This document shows, piece by piece, positions 12,246 through 24,300 of a stretch of 64,000 bases of DNA (positions are counted from its first letter, which is position 1; every line of letters starts with the position of its first letter). The notes beneath the pieces are model-generated. The model was given only the letters and a program-made list of their open reading frames with translations. It was not told the DNA's origin and made no database searches. The stretch lies in assembly GCA_026027325.1 (NCBI GenBank), contig JAMSLZ010000009.1, positions 930,001 through 994,000 on the forward strand. The letters are read 5' to 3'. The stretch is from Actinomucor elegans (lineage: Eukaryota > Mucoromycota > Mucoromycetes > Mucorales > Mucoraceae). Position numbers and translations under genes: made by a program.

Positions 12246-12667
12246 TAACGAAACGTATCAGTCGCCTACCGTAACAAAATATCCAACATTAAAAAATGGA
12301 AGACAATTTGCTTAGATAACATTTCTTCCACTAGGGTTCAGGGCCCAAGAAACGGCGTATCGATTGCATACCCTTGATTGAAGAAATCACCAAGGGGGAT
12401 GGCCTAGCTGCAATCACCGTAGTATCTTGAAACATCCACCAAGTGTTTACCGACATACCCAATAACGAAATGTATCAGTCGCCTACCGTAACAAAATATC
12501 CAACATTAAAAAATGGAAGACAATTTGCTTAGATAACATTTCTTCCACTAGGGTTCAGGGCCCAAGAAACGGCGTATCGATTGCATACCCTTGATTGAAG
12601 AAATCACCAAGGGGGATGGCCTAACTGCAATCACCGTAGCATCTTGAAACATCCACCAAGTGTTTAC
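12246..12667 (+). repeat. Recent 217-bp-period tandem duplication
   Basis: Positions 12246–12450 and 12463–12667 are the same 205-base sequence, with only three differences seen, all transitions (near 12254/12471 and twice in the second half). A 12-base spacer lies between the copies. Each copy contains a frame reading GSGPKKRRIDCIPLIEEI and on to TKGDGLAAITVVS before a stop, preceded by a CACTAG acceptor-like site. A formerly coding exon may therefore have been duplicated. The flanks are not repeated. Confidence 0.9.
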
Positions 12668-12907
12668 TGGGTTGGTCACCACAAAGAGTCAATAAAAAAA
12701 AACCGAGAAAATATAGCTTATGCCCTAATTATTTTAATGTGATTGTACTTGAAAAACTTCGCGTAAATGTATGATATATACAAAGTTCAATGATTTTATA
12801 GCACCACTCACCAAGACGTGTGACTATTACTAAAATAAATAAAAAGATTTATACAAAAAAAACCCCCAATGCGTGGTATTTATTATCCATATCTTTAGCT
12901 TTTCAAT

Positions 12908-13673
12908 ATGGCACCTACTAAAAAAAATAAGAAAACCTGTACCTCCAGTGAAATGTAAAACATACTGCGTACCAAAGGACAGGAAGAGCCTCCCTTGTGG
13001 GGTGCTTAATGTACCTGCTTCTCAATGGACATGTGCAAGTAAAGTTGTTAGTGCTATAGGCACTCAAATCGTTCAAACAAAGACCTTTGAGGATATCTAT
13101 TCACTTATCATCGACACGTTCTCCAAGCTTTCAGCGTCATCTGAAATGAAGCCAATAAAACTTTTTGCAAAGAAATGTAAAGACTATGCTTCAAGTTTGG
13201 ATTACAAACAAGAATGTAAAAATAGTTATGAACTCAAGAAAACCCAATTGGCCGATTTGGAAATTGAACGCAAAATACTCAATCTTGCTCAAAAAGGAAT
13301 GCATAGTGCGATTGGAATAACAGACAATTCAATTAACAAAGTGACAAAAAAAAACTTTATCAGTTTTAGATGGTACACAGTGGTCCTCACGTATTTCCCT
13401 TTACTAACAATTTAGCATAAATTAGAAGACAACTATAGAGGAGAGGAAAGAGGAAACGATGAAAGAGGAAACGATGAAAGAGAAGGAGAAGACGACGAAG
13501 AAGAAGAAGTAGGAGGCGAAGAAGGAGGTGAAGACAGTGATAATAGCGACGAACGTGTTTGGCGAGAGGTAAGCTTGATTCAAAAATACATATGGGTTAT
13601 TTATACCATTATTATTGATTTAATTCAGATACTTGACTTCCGTAAAAAATCCTTCAAGATCAGCAAATGGTAA
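12908..13673 (+). CDS. Hypothetical protein with acidic C-terminal tail
   Basis: Predicted exons are 12908..12954, 13040..13340, 13416..13568 and 13629..13673, giving 181 aa. All three introns start GT and end AG, are 60–85 nt long and keep phase, and one has an ACTAAC branch-like site; this is the main support. The start ATG is followed by a Lys-rich segment (MAPTKKNKKT). A helical middle has Lys/Glu-rich text ending LADLEIERKILNLAQKG. Then come two copies of ERGND, a run of Asp/Glu/Gly and a short basic end (DFRKKSFKISKW). No known domain is recognised. It lies between the tandem duplication and the LINE relic, so it may belong to mobile DNA. Confidence 0.5.
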
Positions 13674-13679
13674 GTTACC

Positions 13680-15345
13680 AGTCCCCTTCTACCTTAAGAT
13701 GTATGTTATCTGAAGAGTCTGCTTCCAACCTCAAATATCTGGCCTATGCCGATGATACTTATGCCCTCCTACACGATCAAAATGACCTCCGCCGGATATG
13801 ATTTCATATGGCTGATTATGGTCGATTACCTAATGCAAAATTCAATGAACACAAGTCTGAGGCATTCTCCCTCAATGCTAAAAAAGACGCTTCTTAGGCT
13901 AATAAACTAAGAACTCTACGGATCACCACCTATTACCATCAAGGATGTACAGAGCCATTTCGATATCTAGAATACTACTTACCTTATATTACTCACCAAC
14001 GGACCCGCCCTGAAGATAACATGATTGTTATTGTTAAATAAGGATGCAAAATATATAGTCAGACAAGTGTCATCCGAGGTAGGGTGACCATCATGAACGC
14101 TTTGATACTCACCAAACCTTGGTATTCCTTTCGATTGTTCAAACCCACAATCAAGTTCTTCAATACCTTGAAGATTCTTATATATCAATTCATTTGGCAG
14201 AAGACCCCACGAATCCATAAGGAAGTGATCTTTCTATCTCGGGAGTTTGGTGATTTAAAAATACATGATCCGACTATACAGCATCACATCCTACAGAAAC
14301 GATAGCTGAATTATCTTCATTTGTTTGCCTTATGATGCTTCAGTATATTTCTATGTTTCATAACTCTGCTCTGTACATTCACCTACCGCTCTATGATCTG
14401 AGCTACAGAAAGGGTCCTGCCTTTAAGGCCATTATGTCCCTCTGGCCAGTGATATTCGATGCCTTTGATTATTTCGTTGATCATACGCAATTATAGCTGA
14501 CTATGTCTCCGTGGAAACTATTCTCAATATATCTCTGTATAAAGTATTAACCAACATCAATGATTCACACTGAAGTCAGAAACATCCCTCCTACCCTGCA
14601 CATCGATTTATTGTTTTTGATAATACTCAAAGTAGGCTGAGACTTAAGGTGACCCATGAATATATTCGATTTTCAAGACTATGTGACCAATTGTATCGCG
14701 ATATACTACAACAGAGGACTGTAAATCTTCAATCTTTTGTATGGCTTCATATCATGGATCCTCCCAAGGAATTTTCCATTAAATGGGTTACTCAAACATT
14801 GAAGGCTGACTTGACGGATAACATCATTTGGAACAAGTTCTCACCACAACAGTGCAAGAAATATTATCAGCAAAGTGTCGCTGTTGATTTCTTTTTTTTC
14901 CCAAAAAGATTGTAAGAAACTTTTGGTCCTGCTCAATATACTCTCAAGCCAAAAGTATATATTATCGCGTTTTATCAGGTTGCATACCCACCAAATAAGT
15001 ACGGTTCAAATATGGCACTGTTTTCTCGCCTGTTTGTCCTGTTTGTAATGGCGCTGATGATACTAATCCGTCACTTCTTGGTTGATTGCCCTCCAGAATG
15101 GAAATTCTGGTCTGATCTACTGCAACGCTGTTTTCCCTTGGTTTCCATTTCACCAGAGCTGCTATATAGCACTCTTGGATTCCTGCATGTACCACATGGC
15201 ATTACACAACCTAACAAATACCTTTTGGTTGTGCCAATGACCTTGTGGAAATTGTGGAATTTCTACTGGGAGCTTGGCCACCCCACAGTGCCAAGTGGAC
15301 CCTTTCATAGCCTTACCCGCCCTCTGTCATAGGCCATCTCAGCGA
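13680..15345 (+). mobile_element. Decayed non-LTR retrotransposon (LINE) ORF2 remnant
   Basis: In shifting frames with stops, the 3' half of a LINE reverse transcriptase can be followed. The catalytic YADD box appears in LKYLAYADDTYALLHDQND (13745–13756). Thumb-region text follows at 14090–14300 (IMNALILTKPWYSFRLFKP, then FIWQKTPRIHK and DPTIQHHILQKR). At 15010–15110 there is a C-terminal zinc-knuckle remnant, CPVC, then HFLVDCPPEWKFW after a one-base frame change. Order and motifs are typical of LINE ORF2. The endonuclease end was not found, so the copy is 5'-truncated or eroded. It is not functional. Confidence 0.85.
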
Positions 15346-15849
15346 CAGAAAGGCTTCTCAATCCCCCTGCCAGACACCTTTTAGTACTTGATATAGTAAA
15401 TCTTAGTGAGTTTCTTTCTTTCTTCTTCCTCTCTTCCTCCTCTTTCATCTCTCTTATAATTATCCAGTAGCATAGTTTCCCTCTTTTCCATTCCATCGGG
15501 TACTGACGGTTTTGGGAGACAATTAGCATACAGCATTTAATGTGAACATGCATCTAGACGATTATATGCGATGTCAAGATACAAGCACTACACATATTTG
15601 AGATCTCAGCTCATCTTATCTGGCATTCAATAATAACACAATATTTAATAGATCTCAAGCTATGCAATATAGAGATTTTGGTCTTTTCTTTTACCTCAAT
15701 AAACAAACCGCACGTTTAGCGTGATTGAATTGTTATAATTCCTTTTGTAGTAGAAATCAATTTATATTCCATATAACTCTCAGGTACCATCTCTCCGCAA
15801 TATGTTTAACAAAAAATTTATTTCATAAATAAATATAAAAAAGATAAGG

Positions 15850-16312
15850 CTATCTGGACTGCAAAATCTGATTGTAAAGAGATTTCAACTAAATCAGATT
15901 TGAATAATGCTGTCTGCTATATCGACGATATGTAATACTTGTAAACGTAAAAAAAAGTCAAAATCTTTATGACTGTCGTTCGATTCAAAGCATAAAAAGG
16001 TGTAGTTCAGTAATTTGACGTAAAAAGACAGCAAAGGTAAGTTTATTAACAAAATTAATAGAGATAAATAAACGCTTAGTAAGAATGAGATAAAAAAGTA
16101 ACGACGCTAGTGACCTTCATTGAAATTCATCATGGTTATTATTTAGAATTATAAATAAAATCCTGAAGCATATTTCTTGTATAGAAAAGTTGAATTCTTA
16201 GGCACTTTTTTTTACGTTTACAAGTATTACATATCGTCGATATAGCAGACAGCATTATTCAAATCTGATTTAGTTGAAAACTCTTCACAATCAGATTTTG
16301 CAGTCCAAATAG
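15850..16312. mobile_element. MITE with about 109-bp terminal inverted repeats
   Basis: The left arm (15850–15958) and right arm (16204–16312) are inverted copies with only a few mismatches, enclosing about 245 bp of non-coding AT-rich DNA. The ends carry CTATYTGGACTGCAAAATCT, sharing CTATTTGGAC with the element at 991. The preceding and following dinucleotides (TA at about 15845 and CA at about 16315) are compatible with an eroded TA duplication. The near-identity of the arms implies recent mobility. There is no coding capacity, so it must have been moved by a transposase encoded elsewhere. Confidence 0.85.
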
Positions 16313-16353
16313 TACCATCCTTTCAGAAATTTCCCCATAATTGAAAAGCTCGT

Positions 16354-16356
<3 letters not shown>

Positions 16357-16388
<32 letters not shown>
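16357..16388. repeat. Poly(T) tract of about 31 bases
   Basis: A pure T run lies about 105 bases upstream of the RBR ligase start. Comparable tracts precede the CLASP gene (about 26917–26947) and occur elsewhere in the window. In fungal promoters poly(dA:dT) tracts exclude nucleosomes; that role here is inference. Confidence 0.6.
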
Positions 16389-16396
<8 letters not shown>

Positions 16397-16415
16397 CACG
16401 ACGCTATTTAAAAGT

Positions 16416-16425
16416 GCGACACTTT
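16416..16425 (+). promoter_or_regulatory. GCGACACTTT promoter motif
   Basis: The decamer lies 67 bases before the RBR ligase ATG, just after the poly(T) tract. The same decamer and tract pair occurs before the CLASP gene at 26964. It may be a transcription-factor site. Confidence 0.4.
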
Positions 16426-16491
16426 AATTTTTTTTTTCTTGCAACATCATTTTTGGCAAAAAGTGTATATAGTATACACACACTCGCATGA

Positions 16492-18602
16492 ATGGCTTTA
16501 AAGAAAGCAAATGGCCGAAATGAAAAACATTTGAAGCAATTGCTTGACTTGTTTCCTAGAGGAGGTGAGCAATAATAGCAACTCAAATAGTGCGTAAAAA
16601 CCAATACCTGTTCAAATTAGATCCCGAGTATTTTCAGTCCTGCATAACCCATTATCAAGAGAATCCAGTAGAACGCATTGCCGAAAAGATTGTTGTAGAA
16701 TTAGGAGGCCAATACCCCCAGATACCTTACCCACAAGAGCCTCATGATAATCGCTTGAACGCATGCTTGCGCATACTAGCTCTCGACCTCTTTCCTGGCT
16801 GCGATATTGGATTTTTACGTGAACAAGTGCTTCAACGCGATTGTGCTCATATCGAAAGCGTAGTAGACGCCTTATTATCTATGGACCAGTTACCAGAACG
16901 CCTTAATTATGGTAAAATGGATTCTTGTGAAGGTATTCGAAGTGAGAAATACAAAAAACAAGCTCAATTGCAGCTTATTCAAGAGTTCCCACAGGTAACA
17001 TACATATACTATAGACGGTCTTAAAAGCATAATAATTACTTACTATGAATAGGTCTGGAAATCTTCTATTCGAGCAGTATTGGCTGAGAACAATTGGGAT
17101 TACGTGAAAAGCTATGATCAGCTAAAAGAAATGGGTTCTGTTGGATTTTGGAATACACTAAGGAATTTTTTCATACATTGGTCATCTCATACCTCTTCGA
17201 CTACAACTACCGATATTACAGATTATCACCTTCTTAAACAGTTTAGAGAGATTCAACAACGTATCTTGGATATCCAAATACAAAATGATCGTGTATTAGC
17301 TCATGAGATCAATTTGAATGAATACACAGATCATGATCAGTTAATGACTTGCGACTGTTGCTATGGTGATCACACCTTTGAGCAGCTCTCATTTTGTAGT
17401 GAAGGCAGTCATTCTTTTTGTCACGATTGTATACGGCGTTACGTATCAGAAGGACTGTTCGGCCAAGGAGCACTACGCGGTCAATCGCGTATTAACTGTA
17501 TTTCTTCTACCGATAATTGTGCAGGCTGTCTATCGATGCGTATGTTGCAACAAGTATTGACAGAAGATGTGTGGAAAGCGTACGAGCAAGCACTTTTGGA
17601 AGACTATTATCGTGGTGCGCAGCGGATTCAATGCTGCAGCTGTTCTTATTTTGAAGTGGATGAATCTATGAAGCCTCTGGAAACAACGCTGTTAGGCGTC
17701 GGCGGTGTGATCAGAGCATTGGCTCGGTGGATGATGGTAGTTGAATTAGTTGTGTTGGTTTTTGTATATTTTCAGCAACAGGTATTTACCTTTACTTTCA
17801 TCATTGTACTCTTGTCGTTCCAATGGATATCTTTCTACCAGTGGGATATGGAGAACGATTTAGAGATAGCCTATACCAGGTTAGCCAAATCTCGTCGAGG
17901 AGTCTTATTTAACTGTCAAAACCCCCAGTGCCGAACTGTCACATGCTTAGATTGCCATCGTCCTGTACGTGGAGCTCACAAATGCTGGGAAAAGGAAACG
18001 GATGGTTTGAGGTTATACGTTGAAAAAGCAATGGCTGATGCAGTGAAAAGAACAGTACGTTTTGTCAAGTTAGGCTATAGTTTATCGACTAACATTTGTT
18101 ATATATGATAGTGTCCAAACTGCTTACTATCCTTTCAAAAATCAGATGGCTGTAACAAAATAAGATGTAGATGTGGTTATACCATGTGCTATGTCTGTCG
18201 CAAAGATATTGGGCAAGGTACATATTCACAATACATTTTTTTATTTTTATTATTATTAATTCCATTCTATAGAATCTTATGCTCATTTCTGTGATCATTT
18301 CCGAGTTCGACCTGGGACCAAATGCACCAATTGCAACCGATGTGATCTTTATAAGACAGACCCAGAAGATGAAGCTGTTCAAATAGCCGCGACAAAAGCC
18401 AGAAACCAATACCTTCACGCACATCCGGAGGTTGCTCGTTCAAACATTGTTATTGGACCAAAGTCAACATTGGACAGATTAGGTAAGCTATGAGTCTGGG
18501 CAAATAGCAAAAAGATCACTAACAAGGGATTTATTCATAGATGAGTGGAGAAAAGAGTCTGTTATTTGGTGTCTAGAACGTGGACTTAATCTGATAGTAT
18601 AA
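16492..18602 (+). CDS. RBR E3 ubiquitin ligase, RNF216/TRIAD3-like
   Basis: Exons are 16492..16564, 16621..16994, 17053..18054, 18112..18217, 18273..18482 and 18541..18602, giving 608 aa. Introns are 55–58 nt with canonical ends and all phases agree. The N-terminus carries two LFP-type repeats typical of RNF216 relatives (KQLLDLFPRGDPEYFQSC and ALDLFPGCDIGFLREQ). RING1 begins CDCCYGD and has the SHSFCHDC block; the IBR starts CCSCSYF and ends CQNPQCRTVTCLDCHRP. RING2 is CPNCLLSFQKSDGCNKIRC, with the catalytic Cys expected in GCN, followed by CGYTMCYVCR and the YAHFCDHF tail. It should pass ubiquitin from an E2 through a cysteine thioester to substrates. Unusually, the IBR is split by about 100 residues that are strongly hydrophobic (VVELVVLVFVYF…FIIVLLSF), suggesting membrane anchoring. 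The ATG at 16492 is chosen because exon 1 completes the first LFP repeat. Confidence 0.9.
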
Positions 18603-20281
18603 TTTTCTATTGTATATATACCCTCTTTCCTTTATCCTATAATATCTTTTCTTAAGTAATCATAGCACTGAATAAAGGATCAGTTGCGTTTGATCGAAAC
18701 TAATCTATTGTATAAATAAATTATTCATTATTATGTTGCCAAAGTTATGCTAAAAAAAAGACAGTGCTGGAAAATTGTAACATAAGGGTATTTTCTAGAG
18801 GTTTTATTTCAATAGTTCCGGATTAGTTGGCTTGAATATTGTTCATAGTTAGAGCTAATAATCTGGCAGATTTCTCCACTGCATAACGAAGTGCCACACA
18901 TGATAAAGTTTTAGTTAAGTTCCATTATGGCCAAATTATTATGCTGGTCAATAATCAGATGTGAATCATATGGGTTCTATATTAAAATGTTTATTCAATT
19001 CTGAATCTCTCAACCGATTTGAGCCAAAGCCTATATATGAATGATACAGGTGTAGAATAGCTATCTTCATTAATACGATTAATGACATATTATGATGCTA
19101 TGTAGGAATTAAAATCGCCTAGAATCATCATAGCTGTGTCAAAAGGTAAATAGAACAACAGTATAAGATTCATGATCTGGACTGGCGTTTATTATAGAAA
19201 AAGGATCAGAGTGATTACAAAAAAGAAAAAGTTGGAAGTATAGGCAAAAAAAAAAGATACTGTCTAGAATACCTGCTTTGAGCAGAAGTGTATATATTGC
19301 GTACAATATTGAAGGAAAACACACATTGCTATAGGCTATTTAACATACAATGAGATATTAGTTTCGAGTAACAGAGAAAGGGTGCAGCTTTATACTAGCA
19401 CTTAAAGAGACTATAATACCGCAATTCGTTGTTCATATGTCGAGGCAAGTTGAAGCTAGATATTGAAAGTAGAACCCATAATCGATTTGGCATGAGTTTC
19501 TTATAAACATCATAATAAAACACTATAATTAAGTTTGGGAAGGCAGTGAATAAACTAGGCGCTAGTTTTTACTTTAAAGGTAGTGGTTAGATTGCAACCG
19601 TTAATAAGAAAGATCTTGATTCAAATCAAGCTTCAGAACGTTGAAGATGATAGTTTATGTTTATATACCGCACCAATGAAAAGCGATAATCCTTTCATGA
19701 TGGTGAAGGTAGTGTTATATCTCGCATCATTTTTTGACAGAATTAAAGATATTGTAGAAACATAATTATTTAGTCAATGATATCTTATATCTTCAAAGTA
19801 TATATAAAAATATTTTTTTATTTTTAATATATAAAATGTTTGATTTATTCATGTAAAACAGGCAGATTAAACCTACCTCTTTCAATTACCATATAGAAAT
19901 AGTAAACTGAAGAAATTCATTGATTTCCAGGAGGTACGTATTTAAAATAACTCATACTAGTTCTAATTAACTAACTTTTATAGTCATATATCAAGATAGG
20001 CAGGCACTAAGAGGTGTATTAACACATCCTGAAGGTTTTACAGTACACGGAACTGAGTTTTAACTATTACTATCAGCACCGCAAACAGTAAGCTTTACTA
20101 ACTGTTAGTGTAGATTTTCCAGGGTGCTTTGGCTCTAGCGGCTAGTATATTTCCCCCCCTCCCCCCTTTTTTTGCTTATCGACTTCTCCGGCCAAAAGAT
20201 ATCACAAAAGTAAGTCTAATGTTATATTTAATGTACTATATGTTACATGGGGACGATTTACAATTTCTTATTCTTACTATA
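18603..20281. other. AT-rich gene-free DNA
   Basis: No supported gene. The frame at 19583–19765 (+) has protein-like text (SLCLYTAPMKSDNPFMMVK) but no recognisable family or splice structure; it may be a relic. A pyrimidine run (C7T, then C6T7) occurs at about 20150–20173. Confidence 0.4.
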
Positions 20282-20981
20282 ATGAACAGTGAATTCACTC
20301 TTCCGCTTGACACCTCGTTTAACATCTCAGCAGCAATTACGTCTGTATTCTTCTGAAGCAGCTGCCCCCAGAGTTAGTGCTACACGTGGAGGGTAAAAAG
20401 ATATACGCATTATCTAAGACGTTGTCGTATTAACATTATGTTTATAGTATCATCGGGTTTCTTTTGGGTGTAACAGCTGCAGGCTCTGCTGGTTATTACT
20501 ATCTTTTGGGAGAATACAATAACGCATCAGAAGCTCTTTTAATATCTGTGCAAGAACTTCAAGCCTCTACTGATAAGGTAACGAGAATAAATTCTGTATG
20601 CATACTTTTCAATCCAATTAATATATTGATAGGTCAAAGACTATGCTCGTAGAATTGAGCAGGTAGATAGAGACGTTGCTAAATTGAAAGAAACTACTGC
20701 AACCAAGAAACAATTGATTGATATGAAGGCTGATTTTCGTAAACTATATGTAAGTAACAAAAAAGGCGAACCTTGAAAGACGCGTTTGTTATTAATTTCA
20801 TGCAAAATTTGAAATAGGACACCCTCAATATTGAACATCTTGAATTAAAGACTCATGTTTGGGGTTTAGGTAAGATAAACTTTTATGGATATATATATGC
20901 GTAGTATTAGCGAAGAATCTAATTTATTATATAGAAAAGGATTTAAGTAATTCATCTGTAAAGACTCCAGTAGAAGAGTAA
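20282..20981 (+). CDS. Small mitochondrial-type coiled-coil protein, start unresolved
   Basis: Exons supported by phase are about 20290..20392, 20448..20577, 20633..20749, 20818..20869 and 20935..20981, giving about 145 aa. The N-terminus (RLTPRLTSQQQLRLYSSE) looks like a mitochondrial presequence with a Tyr-Ser cleavage context. A glycine-rich hydrophobic segment (GFLLGVTAAGSAGYYYLL) follows, then Lys/Glu-rich heptads (YARRIEQVDRDVAKLKETT), then HLELKTHVWGL and a short acidic tail. I do not recognise the family; it resembles fungal mitochondrial membrane coiled-coil proteins. The problem is the start. The only nearby ATG (20282) is one base out of frame with the presequence, and TGA lies upstream in the coding frame. 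Either an unseen upstream exon ending at AACAG (about 20289) supplies the start, or a frameshift is present. Confidence 0.65.
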
Positions 20982-21371
20982 TAAAAGAGATAAGCTGCTT
21001 GATTCAGCACTGTGACGTTAAATCTTGTGTGGCTTATATTTTGTTAATGCTGCGATCATTAGTGCATTGACTCTTCAGATTTGAAAGCTAATCAATAGTA
21101 TCCGTTCTTGTGCTATCAAGATACAAATACCGCTTTTGTTTAATTGGTTACCTTGAGAGACAATACCTGTATATATTGTATTATAAAACTGAATTAGAAG
21201 AAAAAATTTTTTTAGTCACTAAAAAATTTTCATAAAATAAAGGAATCTGTCAGTCGGTATAGGACTTCTTTAACTATTTTGTTCCCTTTATTCACATATT
21301 AACTTGTGAATATCCTCTCTCTTCTTTTTTTAACTTTCCCGCTCTAATCCACTCTCTTATATTCTATAACA
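20982..21371 (+). promoter_or_regulatory. EF-3 promoter and 5' UTR region
   Basis: The 70 bases before the EF-3 ATG are a long C/T-rich tract (TCCTCTCTCTTCTTTTTTT and similar), typical of highly expressed fungal genes. No intron signal was found. Confidence 0.5.
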
Positions 21372-24300
21372 ATGCCAGCTGCCGCTGCTGCTAAGAACAC
21401 CCAGAGCGAAATTCAGAGTAAGAAGATGTCTATTGTCTCTAACACTCCTTCCGAGGTTGAAAACAAGAAGGCCAAGGATATCGTTACCAAGCTCGCCGCT
21501 GCTTCCGATGATGATCGTGAAGCTGTCGCCGCTGAACTTGCTGCCCTTGTCAAGGCTAACGGTATTCTTTCTCTCAAGCCCATCATTGATATTCTCAAGA
21601 AGGATATTGCTCACAAGAAGAGCGCTGCTGCTCGTGCTGGTGCTATTGCTGCCATCGTTGCTCTTACCAACGAGAGTCTTGATCATCAAACCGAACCTTT
21701 CGTCCTTCCTTTCGTTGCTAGCCTCTTGGAACTCCAAGCCGATAAGCAAAAGGCTATCCAAGAAGCTGCTAACAAGGCTGCTAAGAACATCGTCGCTAAG
21801 GTCAACCCTCATGCTTGTTCTCTCATGGTTCCTTTCATTCTTGAAGGTCTCGGTAACTCCTGTAAGTGGCAAACCAAGATGCTCTCTCTTGAGCTTTTGG
21901 AACTCCTCGCCAAGACTTACCCTGTCGATTTCATCGTTGCTATTCCCGATGTCATTCCTACCGTCTCTGACTGTATGTGGGATACCAAGACCGATGTCAA
22001 GAAGAAGGCTACTGAAGCCATGGGTGTCATCTGTTCTCTCGTTGATAACAAGGATATCGAGCGTTTCATTCCTGCCGTTATTGGTTGTATCAACCACCCC
22101 GAGAACGTCCCTGAAACCATTCACTTGCTCGGTGCCACCACTTTCGTCCAAGAAGTTGACTCTGCTACTCTCTCCATCATGGTCCCTCTCTTGGGTCGTG
22201 GTTTGAACGAACGTGCTACTCCTATCAAGCGTAAGGCTGCTTTGATTATCGACAACATGTCCAAGCTTGTCGATGATCCCGATGTCGCTGCCCCTTTCTT
22301 GCCTCTTCTTTTGCCTGCTCTTGAAAAGGTTCAAGATGTTGTTGCTGATCCCGAATGTCGTGGTGTTGTCCAAAAGGCTTTGGCTACTCTCCAACGTGTT
22401 GGTAACCCTGCCATTGAAATCTTCACCAAGGATCAAAAGAAGGCCAAGGTTGAATCTTCCATCAAGGAACTTTTGCCCGAGAACATGGATGAGTTCTTGA
22501 ACACCACTGTCTCTTTCATGAACGATGTTGCTCTTACTCTCTGTGTTTCCAAGAACTTCTTCAAGGATGTCTGGACCAACTCTTTGGCTCCTTATGCCAA
22601 GTCTTTCCTCTCTACCGAAGATGCTGAAAAGCTCGCTTTTATTGCTTTGGAGAAGTGTGAGGAAGCTGTCACTGCCAAGGATCCCGAGGAAGAGGATGAT
22701 GAAGGTGAGGATCTCTGTAACTGTGAGTTCTCTCTTGCTTATGGTGCCAAGATCTTGTTGAACCGTACTTCTCTCCGTCTCAAGCGTGGTCGTCGTTATG
22801 GTCTCTGTGGTGGTAACGGTTGTGGTAAGTCTACCCTTATGCGTGCTATTGCCAACGAGCAAGTCGAAGGTTTCCCTCCTCGTTCTGAGCTCAAGACTGT
22901 CTATGTTGAACACGATATTGATGGTTCTGAGGCTGATACTCCTCTTGTTGACTTCATCTTGGCTTCCGATGGTGTTGAGACCAAGGATCCCGAACAAGTC
23001 CGCAAGATCCTCTTGGAATATGGTTTCTCTGAAGCCATGGTTACCAAGATGGCTATTGGTGAACTTTCTGGTGGTTGGAAGATGAAGCTTGCTCTTGCTC
23101 GTGCCATGTTGATGAACGCTGATATTCTCTTGTTGGATGAACCTACCAATCACTTGGATGTTGTTAACGTTGCTTGGTTGGAGAACTACCTTTTGGGTCT
23201 CAAGACTGTCACCTCCATCATTGTTTCTCACGATTCTGGTTTCTTGGATCATGTCTGTTCTGACATTATCCATTATGAGCCTAACTACAAGCTCAAACGT
23301 TATCGTGGTAACTTGTCCGAGTTTGTCAAGAAGGTTCCTCGTGCTGCTTCTTACTACTCTCTTGAGGTCTCTCAAATCTCTTTCAGTTTCCCTGAACCTG
23401 GTTTCCTCGAAGGTATTAAGACCAAGGAGCGTGCTATCTTGAAGATGAAGAACGTTGATTTCCAATACCCTGGTTCTGACAGAAAGCAATTGATGGATAT
23501 CTCTATGCAATGTTCTCTTGCCTCTCGTGTTGCTGTTATTGGTCCCAACGGTGCCGGTAAGTCTACTTTGATCAAGTTGTTGACTGGTGAAATCGAATCT
23601 GAGGTCGGTACTGTCTGGAAGCATCCTAACTTGCGTATTGCCTACGTTGCCCAACATGCTTTCCACCATATTGAAAAGCACTTGGATTCTACCCCCAACG
23701 AATATATCCAATGGCGTTACGCTACCGGTGAAGATCGTGAAGAACTTGACAAGAACGACCGTATGAACGGTGAAGCTAACAAGAAGATGGCTGAGCAAGT
23801 CTTTGTCATTGACGGTGAGAAGCGTACTGTTGAAGAACTCGTTGGTCGTCGTAAGCTCAAGCAATCTTACGAATACGAAGTCTCTTGGGTTGGTCGTTCT
23901 TCCGTTGATAACACCTGGATCTCTCGTCAAAAGCTTGAAGATATGGGTTTCGGTAAGAAGATTGCTGAAGTCGATTCCGCTGAAGCCGCCAAGATGGGTC
24001 TTAACCGTCCTTTGACTGCTAAGGAAATTGAAAAGCATTTGACTGAAGTTGGTCTTGAAGCCGAGTTCGCCACTCACTCTCGTATCCGTGGTCTCTCTGG
24101 TGGTCAAAAGGTCAAGTTGGTCATTGGTGCTGCTATGTGGAACAAGCCTCACATGTTGGTTCTTGATGAACCTACCAATTATTTGGATCGTGAATCTCTC
24201 GGTGCTTTGGCTATGGCTATCAAGGCTTACGGTGGTGGTGTCGTTATTGTTACTCACAACCGTGAATTCACTGAAGCTCTCTGTAACGAAGTCTGGATGG

